Source: an uncultured Collinsella sp.
GTDB taxonomy: Bacteria > Actinomycetota > Coriobacteriia > Coriobacteriales > Coriobacteriaceae
Reading direction: 5' to 3'
Assembly: GCA_900546825.1 (NCBI GenBank)
Contig: UREE01000032.1
Location: forward strand, 1-20,381
Length of the DNA stretch: 20,381 bases
Position 1 is the stretch's first letter. Each line of letters begins with the position of its first letter. Made by a program: the position numbers and the translations under genes. Below, one piece after another: positions 1-7,511 of the stretch. The notes under the pieces are model-generated. The model ran no database searches. It was given only the letters and a program-made list of their open reading frames with translations, and was not told where the DNA came from.

Positions 1-780
1 TAATATAATTCGATAATATCCAAATACTTTGAAATCATTCTTCTTGATATAGTTCATCAGGAACTTAATCGCAATAACAGACATTCCAAAAGAAACTACA
101 CAGCCAAGCATCAGGAATCCAAATTCTGCTGCTGTAAAGTGGAATCCGAATTTGATAAGCTTCAGTGCACTTGCTCCGAACATAACCGGAATTGCCAGGA
201 AAAATGTGAACTCAGCTGCCACTTCTCTGGATACTCCGATGATCAGCGCGCCGACAATTGTTGCACCTGATCTTGAAGTTCCTGGTATCAGGGCCAGCAT
301 CTGGAAAGCACCGATCCACAACAGCATCTTAATATCCAGTTCAGAGATTCTGCGGACAGCCGGTTTTCTTCCTTCATTACGGTTTTCTACTATAATAAAT
401 AGTACACCATATACAATCAGCATCACAGCTACCGGAAGCGGCTTATAAAAAATCTTATCCAGAATATCATCGAAAAGCAATCCCACTACAGCGGCCGGTA
501 CACAGGCAATCAATACTTTGATCCACATCTGCCATGTCAGCATCTTCTGTTTATGACTTTTTCTCGGTGAAAAGGGATTCAATTTATGGAAGTACAATAC
601 GACAACCGCCATGATCGCACCCAGCTGGATCACTACATCGAACATTTCCATAAATGCATCACTCATACTCGGCTTTAATACATTTCCTACCAGAATAAGA
701 TGTCCAGTACTGCTGACCGGAAGCCATTCCGTGATTCCCTCCACAATTCCCAAAATAATTACCTTAATAACATCTAACAT
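1..780 (-). CDS. uppP: Undecaprenyl-diphosphatase UppP (BacA), 3' end cut by window
   Basis: Integral membrane enzyme that dephosphorylates undecaprenyl pyrophosphate to recycle the lipid carrier for peptidoglycan and other envelope polymers; in the family, loss raises bacitracin sensitivity. I translated 260 codons from the ATG at 780 without a stop. Visible are the N-terminal EGITEWLPVSSTGHL motif (about residues 14-28) and the PGTSRSG motif (about 166-172), the two signature active-site motifs, with several hydrophobic membrane segments. UppP proteins are usually about 270-290 residues, so only a short C-terminal part lies outside the window. A GGAAAGGAG ribosome binding site precedes the ATG and overlaps the end of the upstream HAD gene, 15 bases away, so the genes are probably one transcript. 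Identification is confident. Confidence 0.95.
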   Translation of the reverse strand, partial: MLDVIKVIILGIVEGITEWLPVSSTGHLILVGNVLKPSMSDAFMEMFDVVIQLGAIMAVVVLYFHKLNPFSPRKSHKQKMLTWQMWIKVLIACVPAAVVGLLFDDILDKIFYKPLPVAVMLIVYGVLFIIVENRNEGRKPAVRRISELDIKMLLWIGAFQMLALIPGTSRSGATIVGALIIGVSREVAAEFTFFLAIPVMFGASALKLIKFGFHFTAAEFGFLMLGCVVSFGMSVIAIKFLMNYIKKNDFKVFGYYRIIL

Positions 781-795
781 GTTGCGCTCCTTTCC

Positions 796-1626
796 TTAAT
801 CCAGCACATATTTTTCTATAAATTTCGCAACGCCTTCTTCATCATTGGACAGTGTCACATAATCTGCTGCTTCTTTCAGCGATGGAATGGCATTCTCCAT
901 TGCTACACCTGTTCCGACTTCTTTTAACATCTTCAGATCATTATTTCCATCTCCGAATGCCATGATCTCTTCTCTTGAAATACCAAGAACTTTCCCAAGT
1001 TCGATCATTGCCTTTCCTTTATTGACGCCTGCAGCATTAATCTCCAGATTCATCGGAAGCGCACCGGTAATCTCGATTCCCGGAACCTCTTCTATATCTT
1101 TTCTGGCTGCATCACGGTCTTCTACCGATGTAAATAATGCCTGGATCTTATCTACCGGCTGATTCATCTCTTCAAACTTTGCCCTCACATCATCCACGGG
1201 TACACGCGTAGACGTAATATAATCTGCCATCGCCGGTATATTCAGATACTTATCAATTCTGGCCAGTGCCTCTTTTGATGCATATCCAATGCCATGATAG
1301 TAAATCTCTCTGAACGTATCATAACGTTCAAATATAGTCAAAATTACTTCTGCAATATCATACGCAAGAAGTTCTTCCACGATCACCTCATTTTTCTTCA
1401 TATCTATGACTCTTGCTCCATTTGCAGTAACTGCATAACGGATTTCCTGCAGCCTGATCAGCTCTTTCGGAATGCCGGAAAAAGGTCTTCCTGTCGCCGG
1501 CATGACAATGATTCCCTGTTCTGCCGCTCTTTTCAGTACATCTTTCGTGTATGCGGTCAGTTCTTTATTCGTCTTCAGTAAAGTTCCATCTAAATCCATA
1601 CCGATCATTCTGATCTTATTCTTCAT
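796..1626 (-). CDS. HAD-superfamily Cof-type phosphatase (YidA-like)
   Basis: Cytosolic Mg-dependent phosphatase of the Cof/YidA subfamily (HAD IIB), whose members hydrolyse sugar phosphates and other small phosphorylated metabolites. HAD motif I is DLDGT at residues 11-15, with nucleophile Asp11 and acid/base Asp13. ATGRP (44-48) supplies motif II, Lys203 in VNKGK motif III, and GDGNND (225-230) motif IV. The length of 276 residues is normal. The start overlaps the end of the upstream gene by 11 bases and an AGGAA site lies just before it, which suggests translational coupling. Only 15 bases separate it from uppP. The substrate cannot be read from sequence. A link to lipid-carrier recycling is suggested only by position and is not established. 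Confidence 0.92.
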   Translation of the reverse strand: MKNKIRMIGMDLDGTLLKTNKELTAYTKDVLKRAAEQGIIVMPATGRPFSGIPKELIRLQEIRYAVTANGARVIDMKKNEVIVEELLAYDIAEVILTIFERYDTFREIYYHGIGYASKEALARIDKYLNIPAMADYITSTRVPVDDVRAKFEEMNQPVDKIQALFTSVEDRDAARKDIEEVPGIEITGALPMNLEINAAGVNKGKAMIELGKVLGISREEIMAFGDGNNDLKMLKEVGTGVAMENAIPSLKEAADYVTLSNDEEGVAKFIEKYVLD

Positions 1627-2197
1627 ATGTAACTAATTCCTTTCTTTCTCTTGAGAACCGGTACAGATTCTTACTGATCTTATTCTCGCCCTGTTCATAA
1701 GCCTGTTCCCCGTGATCGATCATCTTCTGAACAGTCTCTTTATTGCCCGCCGGTGCAAAAAGAACCGCATCCTTTCTCGGAATCATAATGATCAGATCAT
1801 CTTCTAATTTGTCTGCACACACCTGCCAGATATGTTTGAAACATACGGAACTTGCTTCATGATGTCCGTCTGCCACAATTCCAAATCCTCCGTACCAGGT
1901 ATTCGCAACTACAAATTCTACATCTCTGTTCAGATTTTCACAAGACTTATGATACAATTCTATGATATCACATTCCGGCGGAAGCATATTGTCTTTTAAT
2001 ATCTCATATACATCTTCGGCCCTTTTGATTGCAAATACAACATTCAAATCCCCAAGAAAACTAATTACCGGAGCATCTTTTTTGGAAAAATTTTTTCCGT
2101 TCAATGCATGTGAATCTGTAAGCTCTGTTTTTACCCACGGATAGATCTTATCGCAGATATTTTCATATTTATAATTTTCTTCTTCATATTTTTTCAT
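1616..2197 (-). CDS. Uncharacterised protein, possibly DUF1444/YtpQ-like
   Basis: A 193-residue soluble protein with no signal peptide or membrane segment. I do not recognise a characterised family. The C-terminal half (a DDLIIMIPRKDAVLFAPA stretch, then an acidic helix ending in NLYRFSRERKEL) resembles my recollection of DUF1444-type proteins of Firmicutes, but this is a weak memory-based match. It is acidic, with charged ends. The ATG at 2197 is preceded by a GAGAGGAA ribosome binding site. It is the first gene of the leftward operon and overlaps the HAD phosphatase start by 11 bases, so it is translated with that gene. Coding potential is well supported by this arrangement; function is unknown. 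Confidence 0.75.
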   Translation of the reverse strand: MKKYEEENYKYENICDKIYPWVKTELTDSHALNGKNFSKKDAPVISFLGDLNVVFAIKRAEDVYEILKDNMLPPECDIIELYHKSCENLNRDVEFVVANTWYGGFGIVADGHHEASSVCFKHIWQVCADKLEDDLIIMIPRKDAVLFAPAGNKETVQKMIDHGEQAYEQGENKISKNLYRFSRERKELVTYEE

Positions 2198-2236
2198 ATT
2201 AAATATTCCTCTCTCACTTAGACATTCTCATTATTT

Positions 2237-2265
2237 ATTTTATACACAAATCTCCTCTGTGTAAA
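2237..2265 (-). promoter_or_regulatory. Promoter of the leftward uppP operon, overlapped by an inverted repeat
   Basis: On the minus strand TTTACA (2265-2260) and TAAAAT (2242-2237) are separated by 17 bases, a good vegetative promoter, about 40 bases upstream of the first gene. The arms TACACA (2243-2248) and TGTGTA (2258-2263) form a perfect 6-base inverted repeat filling the spacer and part of the -35, so a repressor site is possible. Confidence 0.5.
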
Positions 2266-2361
2266 CCTTTTCCGGATTTGTTTATATAAAGTTTTAAATA
2301 CCTTTAATCTGTCGAAAGAAACAAAAAACTTCTGTCTCTTCTTATGTTTCCGGTCAAAAAT

Positions 2362-2390
2362 TTGCTTTATCTTATGTTTTGTAGTATAAT
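2362..2390 (+). promoter_or_regulatory. Promoter of the SleB-type hydrolase gene
   Basis: TTGCTT (2362-2367) and a perfect TATAAT (2385-2390) with a 17-base spacer, about 35 bases upstream of the start codon. It diverges from the leftward operon promoter about 100 bases away. Confidence 0.65.
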
Positions 2391-2425
2391 AAATACGCAT
2401 TCGCGAAAAGGGAAAGGATATGTTT

Positions 2426-3610
2426 ATGATAAGTATGAAAAAGAAACGAGCATTACGATCGGCTTTGGCAATTACCATCTGTACCGTAACAATTGCTTCT
2501 GTTAATACTCCAGTATATTCGGCACCTTCCACAGATGAATTGGAAAGTACCACCTCTGGTTTAAAAGGTGAGTTAAATGATTTGAACAGCCAGTTATCTT
2601 CCTTAAGCAAGGAACTGGACAATACTTCAAGCCAGATTGAGGATTTATCTGCTAAGGTTGAAAAATCCAAGCTGGATCTCGCTTCTGCGCAGCTTGATGA
2701 AGAAGCGCAGTATGATTCGATGAAAGACCGAATCAAATTCATGTATGAAGGCGGCGGCGCATCTCTGGTTCAGATTCTTCTTACTTCAGAAAGTATGGGA
2801 GATTTCCTGAACAAGGCTGAATATGTTGCCACTATTAGTCAGTATGATCGAAAGATGCTGGAAGAATTACAGCAGGTTCGCAGTAATGTAGAACAGAAAC
2901 AGAATGACCTGGAACAGCAGCAAAGCAAGCTTTCCGGCCTTCAGGAGACATTAACCAGCAAGCGTGATGAATTAAATTCAAAAATTTCATCTACTTCCGG
3001 GGAACTGGCAGATTATCAGGCACAATTAGACCGTGCCAAAGCTGCTGAGGAAGCATTAAAGCTTGCACAGAACGATGAAGTCTCAGGATCTGTAAAGGCA
3101 GATGACACAAAAAATACTGAGACAAGCAACACTAATACCAATACGAATAACGCGAATAAAAATAATCAGACAGCATCAACAAATACAAATAACACAAATA
3201 AGAACAACACTACCAACACCAATACCAACACTAATTCTCCAACTGTTAATAATGGTAATTCAACTCCGGCTTCAACCACAGATGTTGCCCTGTTAGCGGC
3301 AATTCTCCAGTGTGAAGCAGGCGGTTATGATGGAATGTTAGCCGTTGCAACTGTTATAATGAACCGTGTGGCAAGTCCGGCATATCCGAACAATCTGCGC
3401 GCAGTCATTTACCAGTCCGGTCAGTTTGCCCCAACCTGGAACGGTTCATTGAACCGTGTTCTCAGCAAAGGTGCTTCCTCAACTGCTTATTCCGTTGCCC
3501 AGGCAGCACTTGGCGGCGCAAGACATTCTGCAGTTATAAATTGTTTACAGTTCCGCTCAGCATCTACCGGCGTATCTGGTATAAATGTTGGTGGAAATGT
3601 ATTTTTCTGA
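2426..3610 (+). CDS. Secreted coiled-coil cell wall hydrolase with SleB-type (Hydrolase_2) domain
   Basis: Predicted exported peptidoglycan hydrolase of 394 residues. A basic MKKKR N-terminus and hydrophobic core (to about residue 33, ending VYSA) form a signal peptide. Residues about 35-220 are a PcsB-like coiled coil rich in Leu, Glu, Gln and Lys. Residues about 225-288 are a linker made almost only of Asn and Thr. Residues about 290-394 match the SleB/Hydrolase_2 fold, with an ILQCEAGG segment carrying the likely catalytic Glu, then AVATVIMNRV and a terminal GNVFF. SleB is best known from spore germination, but this coiled-coil form is common in non-spore contexts, so vegetative cell wall remodelling is as likely. 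Three in-frame ATGs exist. That at 2426 has GGAAAGGA seven bases upstream, whereas 2420 is too close to it; 2435 is another option. Confidence 0.88.
   Translation: MISMKKKRALRSALAITICTVTIASVNTPVYSAPSTDELESTTSGLKGELNDLNSQLSSLSKELDNTSSQIEDLSAKVEKSKLDLASAQLDEEAQYDSMKDRIKFMYEGGGASLVQILLTSESMGDFLNKAEYVATISQYDRKMLEELQQVRSNVEQKQNDLEQQQSKLSGLQETLTSKRDELNSKISSTSGELADYQAQLDRAKAAEEALKLAQNDEVSGSVKADDTKNTETSNTNTNTNNANKNNQTASTNTNNTNKNNTTNTNTNTNSPTVNNGNSTPASTTDVALLAAILQCEAGGYDGMLAVATVIMNRVASPAYPNNLRAVIYQSGQFAPTWNGSLNRVLSKGASSTAYSVAQAALGGARHSAVINCLQFRSASTGVSGINVGGNVFF
3115..3240 (+). repeat. Low-complexity Asn/Thr codon repeat (interdomain linker)
   Basis: A run of AAT/AAC and ACN codons with short irregular repetition encodes the Asn/Thr linker between the coiled coil and the hydrolase domain. 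It has no fixed repeat unit, so it is a low-complexity coding stretch and not a tandem array. Such linkers vary in length between strains. Confidence 0.7.
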
Positions 3611-3653
3611 TTTTTAGCAGTTGATTTTGTCTCTTATGTATATTATGAAATAT

Positions 3654-3685
3654 AAAAATAAGCCTCGTTCGGAGGCTTATTTTTT
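3654..3685. terminator. Bidirectional intrinsic terminator between convergent genes
   Basis: A perfect 13-base stem (AAAAATAAGCCTC at 3654-3666 with its complement at 3672-3684), a five-base loop, and A- and T-tracts on the two sides. It can stop the hydrolase transcript rightward and the APH kinase transcript leftward. Confidence 0.9.
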
Positions 3686-3692
3686 GTACGAT

Positions 3693-4448
3693 TTATTCAT
3701 ACTCCATAACATCGATCCATTTCATCAGAAAATCTTTTTCCAGCCGGATATCTTTCTCAAGTTCTGCGGCAGCAACAATTGGAAGCCATTGTTCTACATA
3801 CTGTCTTGCGGTATCGCTTTTCTTACAGAATAACTTAAGATAAAGATCTGCACTCTCCTGATCGTGTAATGCAAACAGCAAATATGTCATTGCCGCATCT
3901 GCGCTTGCATTTCCCTGTGAAGCATGTGCCCAGTCAATCACAGTCATCTTTCCGTTCTTTTCAACAATTACGTTACTTGGATTAAAATCACCATGACACA
4001 ATTTTGTATGTCTCGGCATAGATTCCAATCTAGTCAAAAGTTCATAACGCTCTGTTGCATCCAAAACTTTCAGATTTCTTATCTTATTTGCGAGTTTATC
4101 TTTTAATTTCGGTAATGTTTCTGCCGTTTTACTCTGTACTTTCAGCTGAAGATCTACAAAATCTGACATATATTTTTCAAGATTGGCACGGTCAATTTTC
4201 ATCATTTCTTCCAAAGTTTTTCCTTCCCGGTTCTCAATGACCAGCGCCCATTCCCCATTAATCTGAGTTACCTCTTTTAGTTTCGGAATATCCAATCCTG
4301 TTTCTTCAACTTTCACAGTGTTCAATGCTTCATTAAATACTGCTGACTTTGGATGATCTGTTACAAATATTTTAACAACACCTTCCTCGGTCTTATAAAC
4401 TGATTTGTAAGGTCTCTCTACGATCAAATTCTTCTTTTCGAGCTTCAT
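3693..4448 (-). CDS. APH-family (aminoglycoside phosphotransferase-like) kinase
   Basis: Cytosolic small-molecule kinase of the APH/choline kinase fold, 251 residues. The catalytic loop HGDFNPSN lies at 152-159 (Asp154 the likely catalytic base, Asn159 a Mg ligand), and IDWAHAS at 171-177 gives the metal-binding Asp172. The N-terminal lobe contains VKIF with a probable ATP-contacting Lys26. The family covers antibiotic, choline, sugar, homoserine and protein kinases, and the substrate cannot be deduced here. Nothing nearby suggests a resistance island, so calling it a resistance gene would be unsafe. The ATG at 4448 follows a perfect AAGGAGG site. It stands alone, convergent with the hydrolase gene and downstream of the adhE 3' end. 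Confidence 0.85.
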   Translation of the reverse strand: MKLEKKNLIVERPYKSVYKTEEGVVKIFVTDHPKSAVFNEALNTVKVEETGLDIPKLKEVTQINGEWALVIENREGKTLEEMMKIDRANLEKYMSDFVDLQLKVQSKTAETLPKLKDKLANKIRNLKVLDATERYELLTRLESMPRHTKLCHGDFNPSNVIVEKNGKMTVIDWAHASQGNASADAAMTYLLFALHDQESADLYLKLFCKKSDTARQYVEQWLPIVAAAELEKDIRLEKDFLMKWIDVMEYE

Positions 4449-4501
4449 ACAGATTCCTCCTTTTTATTGAATCTTTTGCCCTTTTCCTTCTTGTTATCTG
4501 T

Positions 4502-4530
4502 ATTATATACCTTATTGTCAGATTTTTAAA
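4502..4530 (-). promoter_or_regulatory. Promoter of the APH-family kinase gene
   Basis: On the minus strand a perfect TATAAT (4507-4502) with TTTAAA (4530-4525) 17 bases upstream, about 55 bases before the start codon. The -35 match is weak. The remainder of the AT-rich stretch 4449-4700 holds this promoter and the adhE terminator, and I see no gene in it. Confidence 0.5.
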
Positions 4531-4599
4531 TAGTTTTTGATATTTTTTTCACTATTTTTTATTCTGCATATTTATTGTTATTTTTTTATCAATATTTTG

Positions 4600-4637
4600 A
4601 CATAAGAAAAAGTGCAACGTCAAACGCTGCACTTTTC
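4600..4637 (-). terminator. Intrinsic terminator of adhE (clostridial side of the junction)
   Basis: A 13-base stem (4608-4620 with 4624-4636) with one G-U pair and a three-base loop, followed on the minus strand by TTTTTCTTATG. It lies 65-100 bases past the adhE stop codon and is in the AT-rich part of the window. Confidence 0.85.
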
Positions 4638-4700
4638 CTATGCTCAATACATTATCCAATCTACAAACAAAAACTCATGGATATTATATTTACGCCTTTT

Positions 4701-7325
4701 TTATTTTCCATAATAGCATTTCAGGTAGATTTCTTTCATCTCACTCATAAGAGGATATCTTGGGTTAGCTCCTGTACACTGGTCGTTGAATGCCTGCTCG
4801 GTCATCTCGTCGAGGGTGTCGAGGAAGTACTGCTCGTCAACACCGTAGTCGGCGATGGTCTTCTTGACGCCGATGAAGTCCTTGAGCTCCTCGAGCTTCG
4901 TGATGAAGTTCTCGAAGACCTCCTTGTCGTCCTTGCCCTCGATGCCGCAGTACTTGGCCATCTCGGCGTAGTTGTGCAGCGCGTTGGGGTAAGGATACTG
5001 GGAGAAGGTACCCATCTTGACGGGAGCCTCGGCGGCGTTGTAGCGCATAACGCGGGTCAGGATGACGGCGTTGGCGAGGCCGTGGGGCAGGTGATGGAAG
5101 GCGCCGAGCTTGTGAGCCATGGAGTGGTTGAGGCCCAGGAAGGCGTTGGCGAAGGCCATACCGGCCATGCAAGAGGCGTTGTGCATCTCCTCGCGGGCAT
5201 GCGGGTCCTTGGCGCCGTTCGTGAAGCTGGAGGGCAGGTTCTCGAAGACGAGCTTAGCAGCGCGCTCGGAGAGGCCCTTGGTGTAGTCGGAAGCCATGAT
5301 GGAGACGTAGGACTCGATGGCGTGGGTCATGACGTCGATGCCGGAGGCAGCGGTCAGGCCGCGCGGGGCGGTCATGCAGTTGTCGGCGTCGACGATAGCC
5401 ATGTTGGGGAGCAGCGCGTAGTCGGCGAGCGGCCACTTGATGCCAGTCTCCTTGTCGGTGATGATGGCGAACGGCGTGCACTCGGAGCCGGTACCCGAAG
5501 AGGTCGGGACGGCGACGAAGTAGGCCTTCTTGCCCATCTCGGGGAAAGTGAAGATACGCTTGCGGATGTCCATGAAGTCCATGGCCATGTCCTCAAACTT
5601 GCACTCGGGGTGCTCGTACATCATCCACATGATCTTGCCGGCGTCCATGGCGGAGCCACCGCCGACGGCGATGATCACGTCAGGCTCAAAGAGAGCCATC
5701 TGCTTGGCGCCGCGACGTGCGCACTGCAGCGACGGATCGGGCTCGACGTCGTAGAAGCAGTCGTGGGCGATGCCCATCTCGTCGAGCTTGGCCTCGATGG
5801 CGCGGGTGTTGCCATTCTTGAAGAGGAACTGGTCGGTGACGATGAAGGCGCGCTTCTTGCCCATGACGGTACCGAGCTCGTCGAGGGCGACGGGCGTGGA
5901 ACCCTTCTTGAAGTAGACCTTCTCGGGAGCGCGGAACCACAGCATGTTCTCACGGCGCTCGGCCACAGTCTTAACGTTGATCAAGTGCTTCACCCCAACG
6001 TTCTCGGAGACGGAGTTGCCGCCCCAGGAGCCGCAGCCCAGGGTCAGAGACGGCTTCATGCCAAAGTTGTACAGGTCACCGATGCCGCCGTGCGAGGACG
6101 GGGTGTTGATGACGATGCGGCAGGCCTTCATGACGTGCTCGAACAGACTGATCTTCTCGGCCTGGGCGGGGTGCACGTACAGAGAGGCGGTGTGGCCCGG
6201 GCCACCGGCGAGCACCAGGTGCTCGGCCTTGTCGACGGCCTCCTGGAAGTCCTTGGCGTGGTACATGGCCAGGACCGGGGAGAGCTTCTCGTGGGAGAAC
6301 TCTTCCTTGGCGGGGTCGGTGGAGGTGACCTCGGCGATCAGAATCTTGGTCTTGGCGGGAACCTCGATGCCGGCGAGCTCGGCGATCTTGGCGGCAGCCA
6401 TGCCGGGGATGCGGTGATCGAGGGCGCCGTTCTTGAACATGGCGGCACGCAGGGCCTCCATCTCGGCACCCTGCTTGACGAAGTAGCAGCCGCGCTTCTG
6501 GAACTCGGCCTTAACCTGGTCATAGATGGTGTCGATGACGGTCACGGACTGCTCGGAAGCGCAGATCATGCCGTTGTCGAAGGTCTTGGAGTGGATGATG
6601 GAGTTGACGGCGAGCAGCACGTCGGCGGTGTCGTCGATGACGACCGGGGTGTTACCGGCGCCAACGCCCAGGGCGGGCTTGCCCGAGGAGTAGGCGGCCT
6701 TGACCATGCCCGGGCCACCGGTGGCGAGGATGATGTCGACGTCGCGCATGACCATGTTGGTCAGCTCGATGGAGGGGACATCGACCCAGCCGATGATACC
6801 CTCGGGGGCGCCGGCCTTGACGGCGGCGTCAAGCACGAGCTTGGCGGCGGCGATGGTGCACTTGGCGGCAGCCGGGTGCGGGGAGATGATGATGGCGTTG
6901 CGGGTCTTCAGGCTGATCAGCGTCTTGAAGATCGCAGTGGAGGTGGGGTTGGTCGTCGGGATGACGGCGCCCACGATACCGATGGGCTCGGCGATCTTGG
7001 TGATGCCATAAGCCTCGTCGCGCTCCAGGACACCACAGGTCTTGGTGTTCTTGTAAGCGTTGTAGATGTACTCTGCGGCGTAGTGGTTCTTGATGACCTT
7101 GTCCTCAAGAACGCCGCGGCCGGTCTCCTCGATGGCCATCTTCGCCAACGGGATACGAGCCTTGTTGGCGGCCATGGCGGCCTCATAGAAGATCTTGTCG
7201 ACCTGCTCCTGCGTGTACGTAGCAAAAAGCGCCTGGGCCTCTCGCATCTGAGCGAGCTTAGCCTCAAGCGCCTCTACGTTGTCCACAATTGCGGGAGTAG
7301 TGTTTTCCGGTGACTTTTTCACCAT
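4701..7325 (-). CDS. adhE: Bifunctional aldehyde-alcohol dehydrogenase AdhE (chimeric 3' end)
   Basis: Converts acetyl-CoA to acetaldehyde and then ethanol with two NADH, regenerating NAD during fermentation; family members form cytosolic spirosomes. The 874 residues are full length. The N-terminal aldehyde dehydrogenase domain (about 1-440) has catalytic Cys255 in GMICASEQS. The iron-dependent alcohol dehydrogenase domain (about 455-874) has GGGSAMDAGK (555-564), GTGSE (611-615), and likely iron ligands Asp664, His668, His734 and His748. The ATG at 7325 follows AAGGAG. Codons are GC-ending from the start to about residue 848. The last ~25 codons, from CTGANPRYPL on (below about 4,780), switch to AT-rich usage with AGA, TAT, CCT and GGA. 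The protein motif is uninterrupted, so the joint is in frame. The tail and all that follows downstream look clostridial, the body coriobacterial. Confidence 0.95.
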   Translation of the reverse strand: MVKKSPENTTPAIVDNVEALEAKLAQMREAQALFATYTQEQVDKIFYEAAMAANKARIPLAKMAIEETGRGVLEDKVIKNHYAAEYIYNAYKNTKTCGVLERDEAYGITKIAEPIGIVGAVIPTTNPTSTAIFKTLISLKTRNAIIISPHPAAAKCTIAAAKLVLDAAVKAGAPEGIIGWVDVPSIELTNMVMRDVDIILATGGPGMVKAAYSSGKPALGVGAGNTPVVIDDTADVLLAVNSIIHSKTFDNGMICASEQSVTVIDTIYDQVKAEFQKRGCYFVKQGAEMEALRAAMFKNGALDHRIPGMAAAKIAELAGIEVPAKTKILIAEVTSTDPAKEEFSHEKLSPVLAMYHAKDFQEAVDKAEHLVLAGGPGHTASLYVHPAQAEKISLFEHVMKACRIVINTPSSHGGIGDLYNFGMKPSLTLGCGSWGGNSVSENVGVKHLINVKTVAERRENMLWFRAPEKVYFKKGSTPVALDELGTVMGKKRAFIVTDQFLFKNGNTRAIEAKLDEMGIAHDCFYDVEPDPSLQCARRGAKQMALFEPDVIIAVGGGSAMDAGKIMWMMYEHPECKFEDMAMDFMDIRKRIFTFPEMGKKAYFVAVPTSSGTGSECTPFAIITDKETGIKWPLADYALLPNMAIVDADNCMTAPRGLTAASGIDVMTHAIESYVSIMASDYTKGLSERAAKLVFENLPSSFTNGAKDPHAREEMHNASCMAGMAFANAFLGLNHSMAHKLGAFHHLPHGLANAVILTRVMRYNAAEAPVKMGTFSQYPYPNALHNYAEMAKYCGIEGKDDKEVFENFITKLEELKDFIGVKKTIADYGVDEQYFLDTLDEMTEQAFNDQCTGANPRYPLMSEMKEIYLKCYYGK
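4770..4805. other. Composition junction inside adhE (chimera or recombination point)
   Basis: To the right, sense codons are GAC ACC CTC GAC GAG ATG ACC GAG. To the left they are TGT ACA GGA GCT AAC CCA AGA TAT CCT CTT. The change is complete within about 30 bases, over the conserved AdhE segment EQAFNDQCTGANPRYP, and every gene on each side shares the composition of its own side. An assembler joining two genomes through a shared k-mer would produce this; homologous recombination would look the same. Confidence 0.8.
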
Positions 7326-7419
7326 TTGTGTCTCCTTGCGATCGGAGATTTACCCTACGTCTTGCATGATAGCAAGAAATAATTCGGTAAACGGTAAGAT
7401 TCCCGTAAAAGGCACACTA

Positions 7420-7448
7420 AAACGCTTCAATAAACTGAAACGCTTCAA
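7420..7448. promoter_or_regulatory. Tandem AAACGCTTCAA motif upstream of adhE, operator-like
   Basis: AAACGCTTCAA occurs at 7420-7430 and again at 7438-7448, exactly 18 bases apart, 95-123 bases upstream of the adhE start. The second copy sits in TGAAACGCTTCA, which resembles the near-palindromic operators of LacI/GalR-family regulators. The regulator is unknown and not encoded in the window. A weak -10 candidate (TATCAT on the minus strand, near 7365) lies between the motif and adhE. The rest of 7326-7484 shows nothing I can name. Confidence 0.35.
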
Positions 7449-7484
7449 CTATAACTTTTAACTTTCCGTTTGCCGCATCGCCCC

Positions 7485-7511
7485 ACTCATTGGGGACAGA
7501 CTTATATGAGT
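7485..7511 (+). repeat. Left 27-bp inverted repeat (REP-like)
   Basis: Begins ACTCATTGGGGACAGACTTA and ends ATATGAGT. Its ends ACTCAT and ATGAGT are complementary, so it can form its own small hairpin. It differs from the reverse complement of the right copy at one base only (T here, C there). Confidence 0.85.

Noticed and set aside
2218..2742. A 174-codon minus-strand frame overlapping the start of the hydrolase gene
   Set aside because: It runs through both divergent promoters and opposite the signal peptide and coiled coil, and has no ribosome binding site or recognisable domain.
3115..3240. Repeated short motifs that could suggest a tandem array or CRISPR
   Set aside because: They are irregular Asn/Thr codons inside an open reading frame, with no constant repeat and spacer.
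3693..4448. The APH-family kinase as an antibiotic resistance gene
   Set aside because: Only generic fold motifs are visible, the family has many housekeeping members, and there is no mobile or resistance context.
4575..7313. A 912-codon open frame on the plus strand opposite adhE
   Set aside because: It is an antisense shadow of adhE: repetitive Gly/Val/Leu/Asp/His content, no recognisable family and no ribosome binding site. Long antisense frames are expected in GC-rich DNA.
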